Positions 32,542 through 44,654 of a DNA stretch of 64,000 nucleotides are shown in pieces. The notes beneath the pieces were generated by a model that saw only the letters and a program-made list of their open reading frames with translations, was not told where the DNA came from and did not search any database. Both the position numbers and the translations under genes were made by a program. Origin of the DNA: Isoetes taiwanensis (Eukaryota; Streptophyta; Lycopodiopsida; Isoetales; Isoetaceae). The DNA lies in assembly GCA_021234155.1 (NCBI GenBank), contig JAJEKV010000027.1:11918716-11982715 (forward strand). Direction: 5' to 3'. Within the stretch, counting starts at the first letter, position 1; the number at the start of each line of letters is the position of its first letter.

Positions 32542-33015
32542 CAATTCACATACTTTGCTTGTAACTTGGTAATATTTTTCGACAAAAATAGAAGCAAAAT
32601 GGGTCAACATATCTATACCACTGCTTCGATTCCATAACTGCAAATGTAGGAAAAGAAAAAGCAAAAAACGCACCTGCATTTTCGTCGATATAACACAACA
32701 AAATGAAAACCTGCAAATTCACATCATATAATAAGAGACCTGTACAACAAAACATATAGTCTCTGCTTCAACAGAAAAAAGCTTTTTTGGTTCTTCTATA
32801 AAGCATATATCAGCCATAGCAGAAGACCACGCCCATTTGCACGGGTCAGATATGTTCCAGAAGCATAATGCAAAATCTGCTCAGCCACAGACAAAACTCG
32901 GAAATTAAGCTGTAGTCTTTTACAACGCCTGCCGGAATGGGAATGGTCTTTTGTTTATAGATTGCCATCAAATTAGGAATAATACTTTAATCTTACTGCA
33001 AGGGTTTGGGTTACC

Positions 33016-33075
33016 TGCAAAAGAGCTCTCTTGAGCGCCTGTATATTCGCCTTCAGCAAGCTCTTAGGGTTTGGT
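33016..33075 (-). promoter_or_regulatory. Probable SF3B5 leader exon with telo-box
   Basis: On the minus strand the sequence AAACCCTAAGAGC (telo-box core at 33072-33064) leads into a stretch that ends TTTTGCAG followed by a GTAACC donor at about 33016. Telo-boxes are common near the start sites of plant ribosomal and splicing genes. No TATA box stands out. Confidence 0.5.
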
Positions 33076-33713
33076 TAAATGGTTGAAATTTGTAATCAAA
33101 TTGCATGGCTACAATGACCGAATGTTTTTGCAAAGAAAAAATATCTGGGAAAATTCCAAATATAACCCTCAACTTGCCAAAATTCCATAATAAATATCCT
33201 TCCCAAATTTTCAAATATACCCCTCAAGTTTACAAACACCCTCATATCGCGGTCAAGGCCACCACGAACATTTTTTACGGGTGGATTTGTGTGACATCCA
33301 ATTTGGTGTCAGTTCAAAACTAGAATATTATATCAACTTAAATGCTTTCGGCAGCTCACATACAAGGGATCAAGTTAATTAATTATTTTTACAAAAGTCT
33401 CAAAAATGTTTGGCAATTTGTGATCTTTTAAGAAATTTCTAAAAGAATTATGGCAAAAATCAACTTCTGCTGGTCCCGCCCTTTCTTTTGTCCTGGTGAT
33501 GGCATTTTAGACAACTAAATGATCTTTAGGATGGCTACCATAAAGTATTGCAATAAATGGAATGCTAGAAATAATATAACACTTGATTACAAAAGTTGAA
33601 AGCCGCCATTCACTCATAATACTATAATTGAAACTATCCAGAGCTCCAAGCTCCAACACAACATATACCCTCTCGTCCTTCTTTAAAGGATCGTACAAAT
33701 ATTTCTGGCAGCA
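33076..33713. other. Gene-free stretch upstream of SF3B5
   Basis: AT-rich, with a ACCCTCAACTTG/ACCCCTCAAGTTT pair at 33163-33232 that resembles plant MITE sequence. No coding region is supported. Confidence 0.4.
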
Positions 33714-35376
33714 TGTTATTTTGCGCCAGAGAATTCACATGTATACAATAGGCATAATTTGGATAAGGATAACCCATTTGAAAATTTGTGCTCTGATGTC
33801 CTTGAGTATTCTTTACAAGGCGAGATACTCATTACAGGAGATTTTAACGGACGTACGGGCAGCCAGCAAGCCAAGGTCTTTGATAACATTGCAAATCCAT
33901 GTTTGGATGAGATAGAAGATACAACATATGACAGGCATTCAGCGGATATAGTTTCCAATAGTATGGGTGAGAAATTACTGGAGCTTGGCACCACGTGCCA
34001 GATGAAAATACTCAATGGAGTGATGTCGTTCAGACATTCTGGGAAATTCACATACTATAATCATGCAGGTGCCAGTACGATAGATTATCTAATTGCAAAA
34101 AATAAGGAGCTGGTTACAGATTTTTTTGTTGGAGACAAACTGCATGAATCGGATCACGCACCATTGCATATGGTACTAAAGCTGCTAACAACTTCAGGGA
34201 TGCAAATGCAAAGCTTTCATTCCAAGCTGAAAGTACGTTATGAGCATAACCTTGCATATAAAAAATCAGTGGAAGAACTCCTTACACAAGCGAACTGGTC
34301 AGGAATATTAGAAGAAGATGCACAAAAATTTAAATGCTTGTTGTTTGAGGCAGCTAAAAAGGTATTTGGCCTATCTAAAAAGCGGATGCAAGGTAAACCA
34401 TGCAACTCATGGTGGGATTCAGAATGCCAAGAGGCAAGGAGCAGATTGCAAAAGAACTGCATATGCAAACCTAAATGGTATAAGCAACTGATCAGACAGA
34501 AAAAGCGTGAGTACTATGCACAACAGCAAATAAAGTTATCTGAGCGATTTATGAAAAATCCAAAAAGCTTTTGGGACACGCTAAAAGGTAAACCGGAACA
34601 GGCTTTTTTAGGCACAGAAGCATTGGCTAAATTAGTCAAAGATATTTATGAGAAGAATGGCGTTGATGGCATGCCAAAAATAGCCCATGGCTCAGAAATC
34701 TTCACGGAAACAGAGGTCAGGGAGTGTTTATCCAGAACCTCCAATAATAAAGCTCATGATGCAGATGGTCTTTGTGTAGAACTGCTCAAATGGGGAGGGG
34801 ATGAAACCCTTTCTGTCCTGACAGATTTGTTGAACAAATCTATCATGCAAGGGATCCCAGAAACATGGCAAATTAACCGTGCACATCCAATTCACAAAGA
34901 CGGTGACAAAAGAGTAGCAAGCAATTACAGAACAATTCTGATTGGTAGTATCTTTGCAAAAGTCATAGGCAGTCTACTGGAAAAGAAACTAAGCTCATGG
35001 CAAGAGCTGGCCGATGTGCGCTCTAAATGCCAAGCAGGCTTCAGAAGTAATCATAATACTTTGGATTGAAAAAGCCAGAGCTAGAGCTGGCCGATGTGCA
35101 CTCTAAATGCCAAGCAGGCTTCAGAAGTAATCATAATACTTTGGTTGACGCTCAGAACTCTGATTGAAAAAGCCAAAGCTCCAAAATGCATCCCTCTATG
35201 TGGCGTTCATAGATTTTACAAAAGCATTTGATACTGTACCTCGCAAAGAGCTTAGCGATAGAATGATCCAGATTGGTGTCCCACAAGATATAAGGGCAGC
35301 AGTTTCGCGACTGTATGAGGAAGTGTTAATCAAGGTCTCATGGAATGTGGACACAAAAATCAAGAGTACAATTGGG
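33714..35376 (+). pseudogene. LINE-2: 5'-truncated endonuclease and reverse transcriptase
   Basis: The frame enters in the middle of an APE endonuclease (YFAPENSHVY, then GDFNGRTG, with SDHAPLH intact). It continues into the RT amino half (PIHKDGD, NYRTILIGS, CQAGFRSNHNTLD). After a frame break it reads AFIDFTKAFDTVPRKEL and STIGVRQ, where it stops before the YADD motif. It is closely related to the LINE at 13349-17367 but has opposite orientation. A segment of about 80 bp is duplicated at 35008-35148 (CCGATGTG(C/G)... to AATACTTTGG). Confidence 0.85.
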
Positions 35377-35412
35377 GTACGCCAATTCCAAATTCTATAA
35401 ATTATATATCAA

Positions 35413-35427
35413 TTGGTACCAGAGCTC
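35413..35427 (+). other. Primer-binding-site-like sequence
   Basis: TTGGTACCAGAGCTC resembles the copia/gypsy primer-binding site with one change. It directly follows the truncated LINE. The short open frame after it shows no recognisable gag. It may be all that is left of an LTR element. Confidence 0.35.
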
Positions 35428-35429
35428 AG

Positions 35430-37340
35430 TTTTGGTCTTTACAAGCAGAGTCGTACGCGATGGAATCAAGGGGAAATTTATATAGTGGAAGCATCGAAAT
35501 TTGTGTGGCATGGGCTCAGTATTATTGATATGATGTTGCTCGGGGTAGACGCTATGGGGAGCAAGAGAAAGAGAAAGAAAGGCACATGTATCAAACCACT
35601 AAATATCTAAGCCTAGTTATATTAGTTAAGCCATAGGAAAAGTAATGGTATTGAAAAAGGGAAGCGAAATCTTTTAAGGAAAAGGCATTGACCTTTTAAG
35701 GGTTGTTACCAGAAGGCAGTGAACCATTTTGCAAAGGCTGGTCTCTGCTATATAAATGGCCGATAGATAAGAGATCAACAACTGCGACCATCATAAATGA
35801 CGACGACGGACTGGTACAGTAATTCTTGGACAAGCATATATTATCGATCTCCACGACCTGACGAACTGTAATGGTGTGTCCAGAGACTTTCAATCTAAAG
35901 CAGCCACCTTATGCAATTTTCCAAATCCTCAATCCAATCTACTACCTTTTGAATTCTTTGACTATAACTTTTGTGATAAGAGCTGATTGGTTGGAGAACC
36001 CTTCCGTACTTTTTGGCTACCCAAATCCTATCCAAAGTCTTAATCTTAAAACCTCCTATCTCTTATGAACTTATAGAATTTGCGAATTTTTTAGAGCTCT
36101 CTAATAGCTAAATTGATTTTTCTTAAACCATCCCTTATTCCAAGATTTAGCCCTTCTCAGAGTTTCTCTTGCTTAGGATAGCCTAGTTGGGTGACGAGCT
36201 CTGCCCTTAAGGGGTGATATGGTGTCTAATTCCTTTATTTTCTACTGATTATTATCGCAAATATAGCTTGGAGTTTGCACTTCATCTCAGTTGGTGTTTA
36301 ATTCCTTTATTTACAAAATAAGTAGAGTCTCTTTTTCAAAGCATTAGAGAAAAAATTGTTATCCTGAACTCCTTGAATTACAGAGATAAAAACTGCATAA
36401 AATTGCATACTACTCAATATGGTTGAAAAAACATTTTATTTCTTGACCACAAGATTACTCCTTTAAATTATTGAATTGACAATGAGTTATAAAAAACACC
36501 AAATTTCCTACAAAACCAGTTCTTCTAACCAGCTGAGAATTGTTTATGACTGGAGACAACCATAACAGATGTGTTGATCTTAAGCATGAAGAATACTTGT
36601 AGTGAGACAGTCGGGGATTGAGCTTGTGAAAGCTAGCATTGACTAGAGCCAGAACCCAAAACCAAAGCCTCCACCTCTACATTGAGCACCGAAAAGAAAG
36701 TGTTGCTGCAAAAATTAAAGCTCTACGTAGACTTCTCTTTTCTATAACCGAATCATTTCTTTGACAACGGCCATAACCAAGCTCGCAATTGCTATGAGGA
36801 TTTGTAAGTATTTGATATGTACTAAAATTTAAAGTTTTTCTTACGTATGTGTACTAACTATGCATAATATTGCTTGAGCATGCGTGTAAATTATTTGAAT
36901 GGATTAGAGATTTTATTTCATTTTTTATTGGGAAAATATGCTCAAATAATTACTTCAGAAGGGAAAATATTCTTAATAGAAGGGAAAATGTCTCTCTCAA
37001 ACTATTCGAAACACAAACAAGCATAAGACACGTGCAGGAATAAAGGGCTACCATGGGCACTTCCCAAAGTTCCAAATCATAGTATACAAAAGGAAATTAA
37101 AAATCCTTCAGGAAAGCAACCCCAAAGCAAAAACCTTAATCAAAACCATCGTATGTCCCTCCTAATTCAAGATAAAGACTATCCCCATAGGCTAATCGCC
37201 ACATACTCATGTCAGCAATAATCTATATCTGAAAAACAAATAAATTGGCATGTGCATCACCAACCACAGGCATGAGGGCCACCAAGCAGTTGCCACGAGG
37301 GCCACCAACCACTCTGGCATAAGGGCATTTTCTAACTAGG
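35430..37340. other. Gene-free stretch
   Basis: AT-rich with no supported gene. A TATATAAATGG motif at about 35748 could be an LTR promoter remnant. Nothing else was recognised. Confidence 0.4.
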
Positions 37341-37344
37341 GGAC

Positions 37345-38092
37345 GAATATGTAGCATAATAACAGGGGGTTTCTTTTGTGTTTTTGTACGATATTTACTA
37401 AGGTTTTTCTATGATTTTGTTGCTGTATTCAACTAGGTGTACTAAATAGTATTTCTAGAGTGCTCCATTTTTTAGCCGTTGATTTTTGATGAGAGATAGA
37501 ATTGTATGGCCGTGATTAAATTTATCTATCTGTCACACAGGATGCACCACAATGCTTTTTTGATATTTAGGGTTTCTATTGGCCTCCGCATCGATCTTTG
37601 TGCGGGCAACAAAAGGCTCCTTTTGTGGCTATGGCGATTGTTAAGGGAAACAAGATTGAACATCTTTAGCCTTATAGTTCTATACAAATTCTTCAATATG
37701 GAAAACAAGTGGGTCTGTAATTTTTGGGAAATGTGAGACCCCCTTTCACCACCGCATAGATGAGCTGAATGGTGGCTTTAGATTGATCGGATATTTTTGG
37801 ATTTGACAATCCTAAAGCTATCTTGTAGCTTTTTAAAAGAAGGATGTGGGTATGCTACAAAGTAGAGACTATAATGTTAAAATATATTTCTCTATTTGTG
37901 TGTATAAATTAGGTTAAAACAAAATTAACATAGAACTTTTTCTTTTCATAAACTCCGAAAGACCCCATTCCTTTTGAGAGCTTGGCCAAGATTTCTTGTT
38001 TTACGAGAATCCCGCTCTACAAACACAAAATCGAAACTAGTTTTTCCCTCTGTTTTTCAAGTTCAAAATCCACTTTTTAAACTTCAAAAATA
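37345..38092. other. Dispersed-repeat copy and gene-free stretch
   Basis: The segment 37349-37431 matches 1735-1818. From there to 38092 I see no gene; the open frames lack domain signatures. Confidence 0.45.
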
Positions 38093-38590
38093 TCTTGATG
38101 ATCTTTTGGATTTGTTTATCAAGCACTAACTTGGGGGATAAAACATGCTTTTGATGATTGGCGATAGATGGTCAAGAAGAAAGGGCAAAAGGCAATTGTA
38201 AAGGCTTTTTTATGACCTCTTTAGGTTTTCTAAATCTTCAAGGAGCCACTATCGCTAAATTTTGACTGCTCAGCCTTTTAAGAAATGTTTATTCTTTTTT
38301 CTTGCATGTTGGATCTAATGGTAAAGAATCAAGACATTTATGGAGGCTTGTCCATTTTCCTTATTCAATATTTATTGTTTCTACAGGCATAACTTTATAA
38401 ACAATTGCATTTTCCCTTCAAGTTTTGGACTTCCAAGATGACACTTATGATGTAATGAAAATGTTGCGGACTTTAGTTCTCGCCTCAATCAATCACTAAA
38501 GCTACACTTATCTTGGGCCTTATTTGAATCACGACAACGGTTCTTTTCTTTTGGGCCCTATTGGAGCTCTCGGCAATAAAAATGGATCTT
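38093..38590. repeat. Diverged copy of a repeat also at 41098-41650
   Basis: Shared strings in the same order include GATGATCTTTTGGA, TGTAAAGGCT, ATGACCTCTTTA, TCAAGACATTTAT, TTATTGTTTCTACA, CCCTTCAAGTT and AGCTACACTTATCTTGGG, ending GGGCCCTA. The two copies have the same orientation and many small gaps. No protein signal is visible in either, so this may be LTR or non-coding element sequence. Confidence 0.65.
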
Positions 38591-39828
38591 TTGGGATATT
38601 AGAAAACCGATCATCCCTAATGACGGAAATTGGTTGGACAATAATGAATGCGAAGGATTGGTCCAATTTGAACAATGACTAGAATTTACTTTTAGATGTT
38701 TGGTCATGCCAAAGTGTGGCTTGTCGAGGGAGTTAGCATGGAACAGGGCCATTGATCCGAGTTTGCTAGGAACTCCTCGGGCGAGAATTAAATACAGTTC
38801 TATGTACAAAGATCATATAATTCATGGGCCATTTGGCTCGGAAGGTGGAAGTAGGAGTCTATTGGTATGGGATTTTGACTTGCCCGACCGGAGTGCTTGG
38901 GCTGGCCTCTATTTATTCATAGTGTATTTTGTACATAAAATAAATACATAATTGTTAACTTGGTGGTCTTCTTCTTCTCTTCGATGGGCAATATAGGTTG
39001 TTCGGAAGTGATTGCTAACTAATCGCCCAACACTGGGAAGAGGTTGTGGATGCAAATTTGGAATCGAATAGCTTAGCTAGTCATTTAGATGGTTGGGATG
39101 AGGTATGGTAAAAGATTTTGAAGTCGGTTGATGAGGAGAGTTTGCAAACTTCTATTTTGTCTAGTAAAAGATTTAAGTGGAGCCTTACGTCGACTTGTAT
39201 GGATTTGTTTTAATCGTCAAAAGGAAGGATGGGAGGCTAAATTGTGGAGGATGTGATGAAAATGGAAACTTACATTTAGAAGGGCTTTTTAGCTCTAGCT
39301 CCCCCAAATGCAACTTTCGGGGATTGCTGACAGAGGTTGCATATTGGTAAACATAAAGATGTTTGGTACTTGATTTGCATGAGTGCCATAGCTTTATGTG
39401 TTTTAGTGAATATCATATACAATCAGCTTGCTTGCCATCTTACTAAACTGTTCTTCTGCTTTTGGCGCTTTTTTGAGATCTGGTTTTTTGAGTTTTATCT
39501 CATCATTTGCAAAAACTAGGATTTATAAAACAGCAAAGAGCAAGGGTTTGAGAATTCGTCCATTATTGCAGAGGTGGGAATAACCCGGTTTGTATTCTCT
39601 TCACTCCATCTCTTATTTCGTTGTTTAGAGCAAAGATCCGCGATGTTCTCTACATATACTATATTGGTTATGAATGCTTGCCATGGCATTTGAGTTTTTT
39701 ATTATTCATCCTGAGTTCTTTATTCATTGGTATGATATGACGACTTTTACATTTTCTCTTATTTTTTCTCCCTTTTGTTAGGGCCCGAAGGGCCCAAAAA
39801 AAATTTTCATATAACAACCAAATATCAT
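38591..39828. other. Gene-free stretch
   Basis: No supported gene, RNA or structured repeat. Composition is AT-rich and the open frames are short. Confidence 0.35.
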
Positions 39829-40260
39829 ATGACTACCATTAACATTAATTAACACAAACCATTACATTTAACAATTTTAAATTAAAACCCCCTTGAAACC
39901 CCCTTTGGTTTGGGTGCATATTCACCGCGGGGGTGGCGGGGGCGTGAGAGCACCAGTAAAATCATGTTACACATGTACAAAATTAACACCATATGGTACA
40001 TTGCCTCAAATCTTATAGTATTTCGCAAATTGTGTTATACAGTATATCAAAACTTGTACAGGCATACCCCACAAACGAGGATCTCTATGTACGGTCTAGA
40101 TCGAGGAATAAAGGGCATTTATGCTTATCCAACAGCTCTCGATGCCCGGAGTCACCCCCGTGTGAATATGCACCCAAACCAAAGGGGGTTTCAAGGGGGT
40201 TTTAATTTAAAATTGTTAAATGTAATGGTTTGTGTTAATTAATGTTAATGGTAGTTATAT
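39829..40260. mobile_element. Foldback MITE with arms of about 125 bp
   Basis: The left arm (39829-39952) and right arm (40137-40260) pair almost throughout, from CATAT(G/A)ACTACCATTAAC at the outer ends through CCCCCTTGAAACCCCC and TGGGTGCATATTCAC to GAGAGC. The loop is about 185 bp. A partial copy is at 1815-2151. The element has no coding capacity. A preceding CATATAACAACC at 39811 may be a duplicated end. Confidence 0.85.
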
Positions 40261-40558
40261 GAAAAAAATTGAAAGTACGTATAAAAAAATAACAAGGGCA
40301 CGAAATGAAAAAGACCAAAATAAACAAATGGGAAAACCTATGAAAGTTAAGAATGTGAAGAGATAAGGGGCTAAACCTTATGGAACTTCCCTTTTCTTCC
40401 GGCAGGGAATTTCTGGGCCAAAGCCCTGGCGATGATTTTGTTTTACGAAAAATAGTTGGCCTGCTATTTTCGGCTTTCAAGAATTTTTCAGGCGCATCTC
40501 TGGCGGCAGAAAATCAACAGTGCAACAAATATTCCTTGATGAAGTAATCTCCCAAAAA

Positions 40559-40585
<27 letters not shown>

Positions 40586-40591
<6 letters not shown>

Positions 40592-41780
40592 CTTTGAGCT
40601 TGTTAAGACCATAAGAAATAACAGACTTTAGGCCTTATAGTTCCATTTGGAAAAATAAGACCTTCAATTGCAATCCTAGAAATAGACGGTGCGATCTAAT
40701 TCTAGGCCCTGATAAGGAGCAACCAGGAATAAGAAATAGATCCATAAATATAACTTTAAGAACAGAAGTACGGGATATCTGTGGAATATAATAATGAAAA
40801 ATATCTAGATAAGTTGATAAAAGAATAACTCAACTAACAGGTTACAAAGTAGACAAAAGAAATATGATATTCAAATATAAGAGATTTAAACATAACTACA
40901 TAATGGCTGGAGGTTAAAACAACTGAACATCAATTTCTGAGACAATTGAACGAAAGACCAAAGTTCCTTTTGAGCAGATTAGTCACCAGTTTGTATTCGG
41001 ATACAACGTGCCCGGATGACCATCACGAATAAGGTAACCGAATCTATCCCTCCACGTGTTGTTTCAAGGTTCAAGTATTTACGAGGAACTTCTGCTCAAA
41101 AATATCTTGGATGATCTTTTGGACATGTTTACGTCAAGCACTTGTTTCTACATAAACTTGCACAATTAATGTTTTCTGAATACTGTTGATACTCTACTTT
41201 CCTAATTTAAAGGGTTTTCTTCAGTTTAATTGTAAAGGCTACTACATATGACCTCTTTATGTGGTTTAATTTTACTGGCTATATATTCAAAGTTTGCTGG
41301 AGCATTTTTCTGTTCATATTTATTTGCTGCATTTCTTCTATTATTTTATTATGGTTGGTATCAAGACATTTATATAGCTTGTCCATTTCGTTCTTATTAA
41401 TTTTTATTGTTTCTACATCATGGTAATTTGTTTAAAATCTGACTTTATCCCTTCAAGTTCGTTGTTTTTCCAGTAACTCCTTAATAATATATTGTCTAAA
41501 TTCTTTGGACTTCCTAGTTCTACAGTTTTGGTCTAAAGCTACACTTATCTTGGGGTTATTTGACTTCAGTCTTAGTTCTTTTCTTATTGGGCCCTAGTAA
41601 AGTTCTGTTCTTAAAGTTATATTTATGGATCTATTTCTTATTCCTGGTTGCTCCTTATCAGGCCGTCTAGAATTAGATCGCACCGTCTATTTCTAAGATT
41701 GCAATTGAAGGTCTTATTTTTCCAAATGGAACTATAAGGCCTAAAGTCTGTTATTTCTTATGGCTCAAAGGGTCTTTTTT
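40586..41780. repeat. Large inverted repeat, arms of about 180 bp
   Basis: The arms are 40586-40768 and 41603-41780. They share CATAAGAAATAACAGACTTT, CTTATAGTTCCATTTGG, GACGGTGCGATCTAATTCTA and GGAGCAACCAGGAATAAG (in complement on the right). Identity is high. The left arm begins at a 28-base A-run (40562-40589), as if it were the tail of a retroposed copy. It could be a single foldback element or two head-to-head copies of one repeat. Confidence 0.8.
41098..41650. repeat. Second copy of the 38093-38590 repeat
   Basis: It shows the same ordered strings as the 38-kb copy. It overlaps the right arm of the inverted repeat at its end, so that arm may be part of this repeat. Confidence 0.6.
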
Positions 41781-41848
41781 GATACATAGTTTTTTAGTTA
41801 TGTAGATAGCTTATAAACCATGAGGGTCTAGTGGACATCTGTCGTTTC

Positions 41849-42019
41849 CACTTTGACTCAATGCTTGGAGTGCATCAGAACATCATAGATACAAAGCCCT
41901 GCCAACCTAATATTGTAGTTTGAAGGGCATTCCTTGCTGCCTGCAGAGTCCACGGAAATGCAAAGCTAGCTGAGCAGGAAGCAATGGAGATTCTTAATCT
42001 TGACCCGACCATCCTCTAG
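41849..42019 (+). pseudogene. PPR protein fragment (E-domain region)
   Basis: One frame reads HFDSML, then IVV, a TGA at 41921-41923, and RAFLAACRVHGNAKLAEQEA followed by MEILNLDPT. This is the signature just after the last PPR repeat of plant organelle RNA-editing PPR proteins, where a Trp normally stands at the TGA. The fragment has 56 codons and no repeats upstream. It is a dead piece copied from a larger gene. Confidence 0.75.
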
Positions 42020-42309
42020 CCCTCCAATATCTTTTTTTGCTTGAATATCATTCAACTGCTAATATTTCTCAATGCTACAGCAAAAGAATTATGCAGTTCA
42101 ACCTTATTTCTACACATTATAGGCATGATGCCAAGACATCCATGTCTGACATAAGAATGTAAACGAGAAATCTACTTTGTGAAACCATGTATAATATAAT
42201 CAGCAAATACACACAATGTAATATACCAGTATCATTTGAGTCGTTTCTACCTTAATTTGGGAGACAATCATAAGCCACCAATCCTTACTCTCTTAAGGCC
42301 TTGGACCTG

Positions 42310-42645
42310 CAAAACATTTTTTTTAACTTTACCGCCAGCAAGCAATGGCATCTAAATCCACTCTCGAATATCTACAAATGCAAAAGGCACCTCCAACCCA
42401 GCATTCTCTACAAGGTGCCGAACTTCGTGCTTGCGTCCATCACTGACCTGCATATTCTAATTGCAATTAGCAAAATGCAAGGACATTAATTATAAATTGA
42501 GTTAAATGGGACAATCTTGAATATTTACCACAATACGTAAACGCTGTGTTGTTTTCCCAAGCCAGGAGTTCAACTTCCTTGGGAATACACAAAACACCAC
42601 CCACTTTTGTTCCACCAATAATAGCCTGTAGTTGCCGTTTACTAA
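42310..42645 (-). pseudogene. RsuA/RluB-type pseudouridine synthase fragment, two exons
   Basis: On the minus strand, SKRQLQAI and then GTKVGGVLCIPKEVELL lead, after a one-base frame change near 42555, into QRLRIV. A GTAAAT donor at 42528 and an ATGCAG acceptor flank an intron. The second exon (from 42447) reads VSDGRKHEVRHLVENAGLEV. This matches the C-terminal part of organellar large-subunit rRNA pseudouridine synthases such as Arabidopsis SVR1. The catalytic Asp lies upstream and is absent here. The tail is frameshifted again near 42380. Confidence 0.7.
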
Positions 42646-42659
42646 GCAATAGATGCATT

Positions 42660-42955
42660 TAGGTTGTTTATAGCTGTAACTATTTTCTCTCCCAAACCGC
42701 CATGTGTCGAAAGAGTTCTTGCCTTTCTTTCTCCCATGCCTGGGGGATGCACCTATTGTATAGGGGGTATGCCACCTGCGTGCAAGGGGTCGGCAAAAAC
42801 CCCATTGTATACGTGTTTGAATTTTTCCAGAAACCCCCTTTCCAGCCACATACAGTGCCAAAATCGCCCTAAAACCCCCAAAAAGCTACTCCTAGGTACG
42901 AGTATATGTACGATTTAAGGGGAAAACAAACCCTTTCGGGTCACTCACATGGTTG
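42660..42955. other. Non-coding insert between two gene fragments
   Basis: G/C-run-rich with CCTGGGGGATGC, GGGGGTATGCCACC, ACCCCCAAAA and GGGTCACTCAC strings that resemble the MITEs at 25149 and 39829. No clear inverted ends were found. Confidence 0.35.
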
Positions 42956-43346
42956 GTACGGCCAAAACTATGTGAACCCCCTTGCTCCCATGACCTGCTC
43001 CATGCATTGTTTTTGTTTCCAGTATTTCTCTTATTGTTTATATTTGGCTTCTCATTAACTTGAACATCTGCATCATCAATTGTTTCTGAGATAGTTGCAC
43101 CATGGATTGCTTTGCAAACATTTGCTCTATTCCCCATGTATTCGTCAATCAAAAGGTACCACTGCGATCCAATGAACTATCATTGCTTGAGACGCTGTTA
43201 TGTGCCTTGATTCTTTTGAATTCATTGTATAAGGCCTTACACTTCTTCTTGCATGCTTCGCGATCCTTGTAAAAGTCCGGGCACACTGCTACAAGCTTTG
43301 TCAGTACATTACTTTGTGCTTGTATTTCAATGCTCACATGATTCAT
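42892..43346 (-). pseudogene. SANT/trihelix-like DNA-binding protein fragment
   Basis: Two frames on the minus strand join at about 43150: one reads LVAVCPDFYKDREACKKKCK then YNEFKRIKAHN, the other WYLLIDEYMGNRANVCK. The Cys/Lys-rich helix and the following acidic segment resemble the Myb/SANT-like partner proteins often found with PIF/Harbinger transposons or as trihelix factors. There is no start codon or DNA-binding repeat to settle it, so I am unsure. Confidence 0.4.
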
Positions 43347-43349
43347 ATT

Positions 43350-44330
43350 TTATTAGGTGCACTTTAGATGCACTGTCCTTTTACATTTACCATGTATGCT
43401 TTTGATGCAACTGTTAGTGGTGCTATTGTAAAGGTACTTAATATGAGCTTGCTAGGTTTGGATACCTACAAAGACAAGTTATGCATTCAAGATATATGTT
43501 TCATCCTTTTGAATATCTATAAGTCTATGTCTATACCATTTTAGCCTTGCCAGTATTAGTGGTGCTTGATAAAGCATATAGAGTTCTCGAAAAGACCTCG
43601 CCTATGTCATGGGTGAACCTCTTGCAACAACAATATTCCTCAATTTAACATCAATAAGTACGGTCCTCTTGCAACAACATTCCATAACAACAATGGGTAC
43701 TGTCAAATATTTTCCACTTCAAAATATGGAGAAATCATGATTACAATTTGAGTTTTTCTATATAAGGTCTTAGAATTTTGGAGTGGAGACAAGCATGACA
43801 CATTTCGAATATAGAAATTTTTGAACTATGTAGTGGTACTCTCGACAACAAAAAATGAAGAGAAACCAAATCCAAATGGATGAATTTATCCACAAGAATG
43901 AATGCATATTTATGCACCTTAGAATTTTGAAAGCTGGTATCTTCATGCAAAATCCCTATATCAAGCCAACGCAAAGCATACATTTACACATACCTCCAAG
44001 TGCAACAACATATGACATTTTGATTCCAAATTCAAATATAAGAACAATAATAGAAATTAACAACTATGGCCCCATCGTGTTGTATTATATTAGTTCAATT
44101 GAAGATCTTTGTAACTCCCGATATAATACAAGCTAATACTATATTGCGCCTTTAATCATTTGCAGGTTCCAATGTTAACCCAAGCAACACGGGGCACCAT
44201 AACTAGTTTGATATGTTGCTCTAGAACACATAAACCCATTGGTTAGATTAAAACGGCAATTCACATGCAAGAAGCATCCATCGACTATAGAATATTATTT
44301 GGCGGAATGCCTCCCCCGTGATCAACCAGG
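43350..44330. other. Gene-free stretch upstream of CDC20
   Basis: No supported gene. Two facing open frames at 43741-44136 overlap on opposite strands and lack any domain signal. Confidence 0.4.
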
Positions 44331-44347
44331 CCCAACAAGTTACTCCA

Positions 44348-44381
44348 AAACCCTAAAATTCAATATCCGACCGTTGGGACC
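44348..44381 (+). promoter_or_regulatory. CDC20 promoter: telo-box and MSA element
   Basis: AAACCCTAA (44348-44356) is a telo-box. At 44368-44380, GACCGTTGGGAC contains the reverse of CCCAACGGTC, which fits the mitosis-specific activator consensus (YCYAACGGYY) bound by MYB3R factors. In plants this site drives G2/M genes, CDC20 among them. It lies about 280 bp before the start codon, with a probable leader intron (acceptor CTTGTTTCAG at about 44538) between. Confidence 0.75.
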
Positions 44382-44654
44382 TCTTCTCTTGCTTCATAAG
44401 CTCTCTCTTCATTTTTCCAGTTCATCTCGCTCTTTTCGAAACTGCGAATACTTTTGCGCTTACTACTAAATCGATCGGAGGGTGTCGCCCTCCCTGTTGT
44501 TTGCTTTGATTTTCATTTGTTTCTAACTTGTTTCAGCCTAACCTCTTTCTGTGGATTAAGATTTTGAACTTCTGTTGGTTTTCTTGTTTAGTCTGCATCA
44601 GCAATAGGCTGATTGCGGTTAGATTTAGTTTTATTTTTTTAGAAGCTGCAGATA

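Noticed and set aside
43741-44136. Facing open frames of 80 and 93 codons
   Set aside because: They mirror one another on opposite strands and show no domain.
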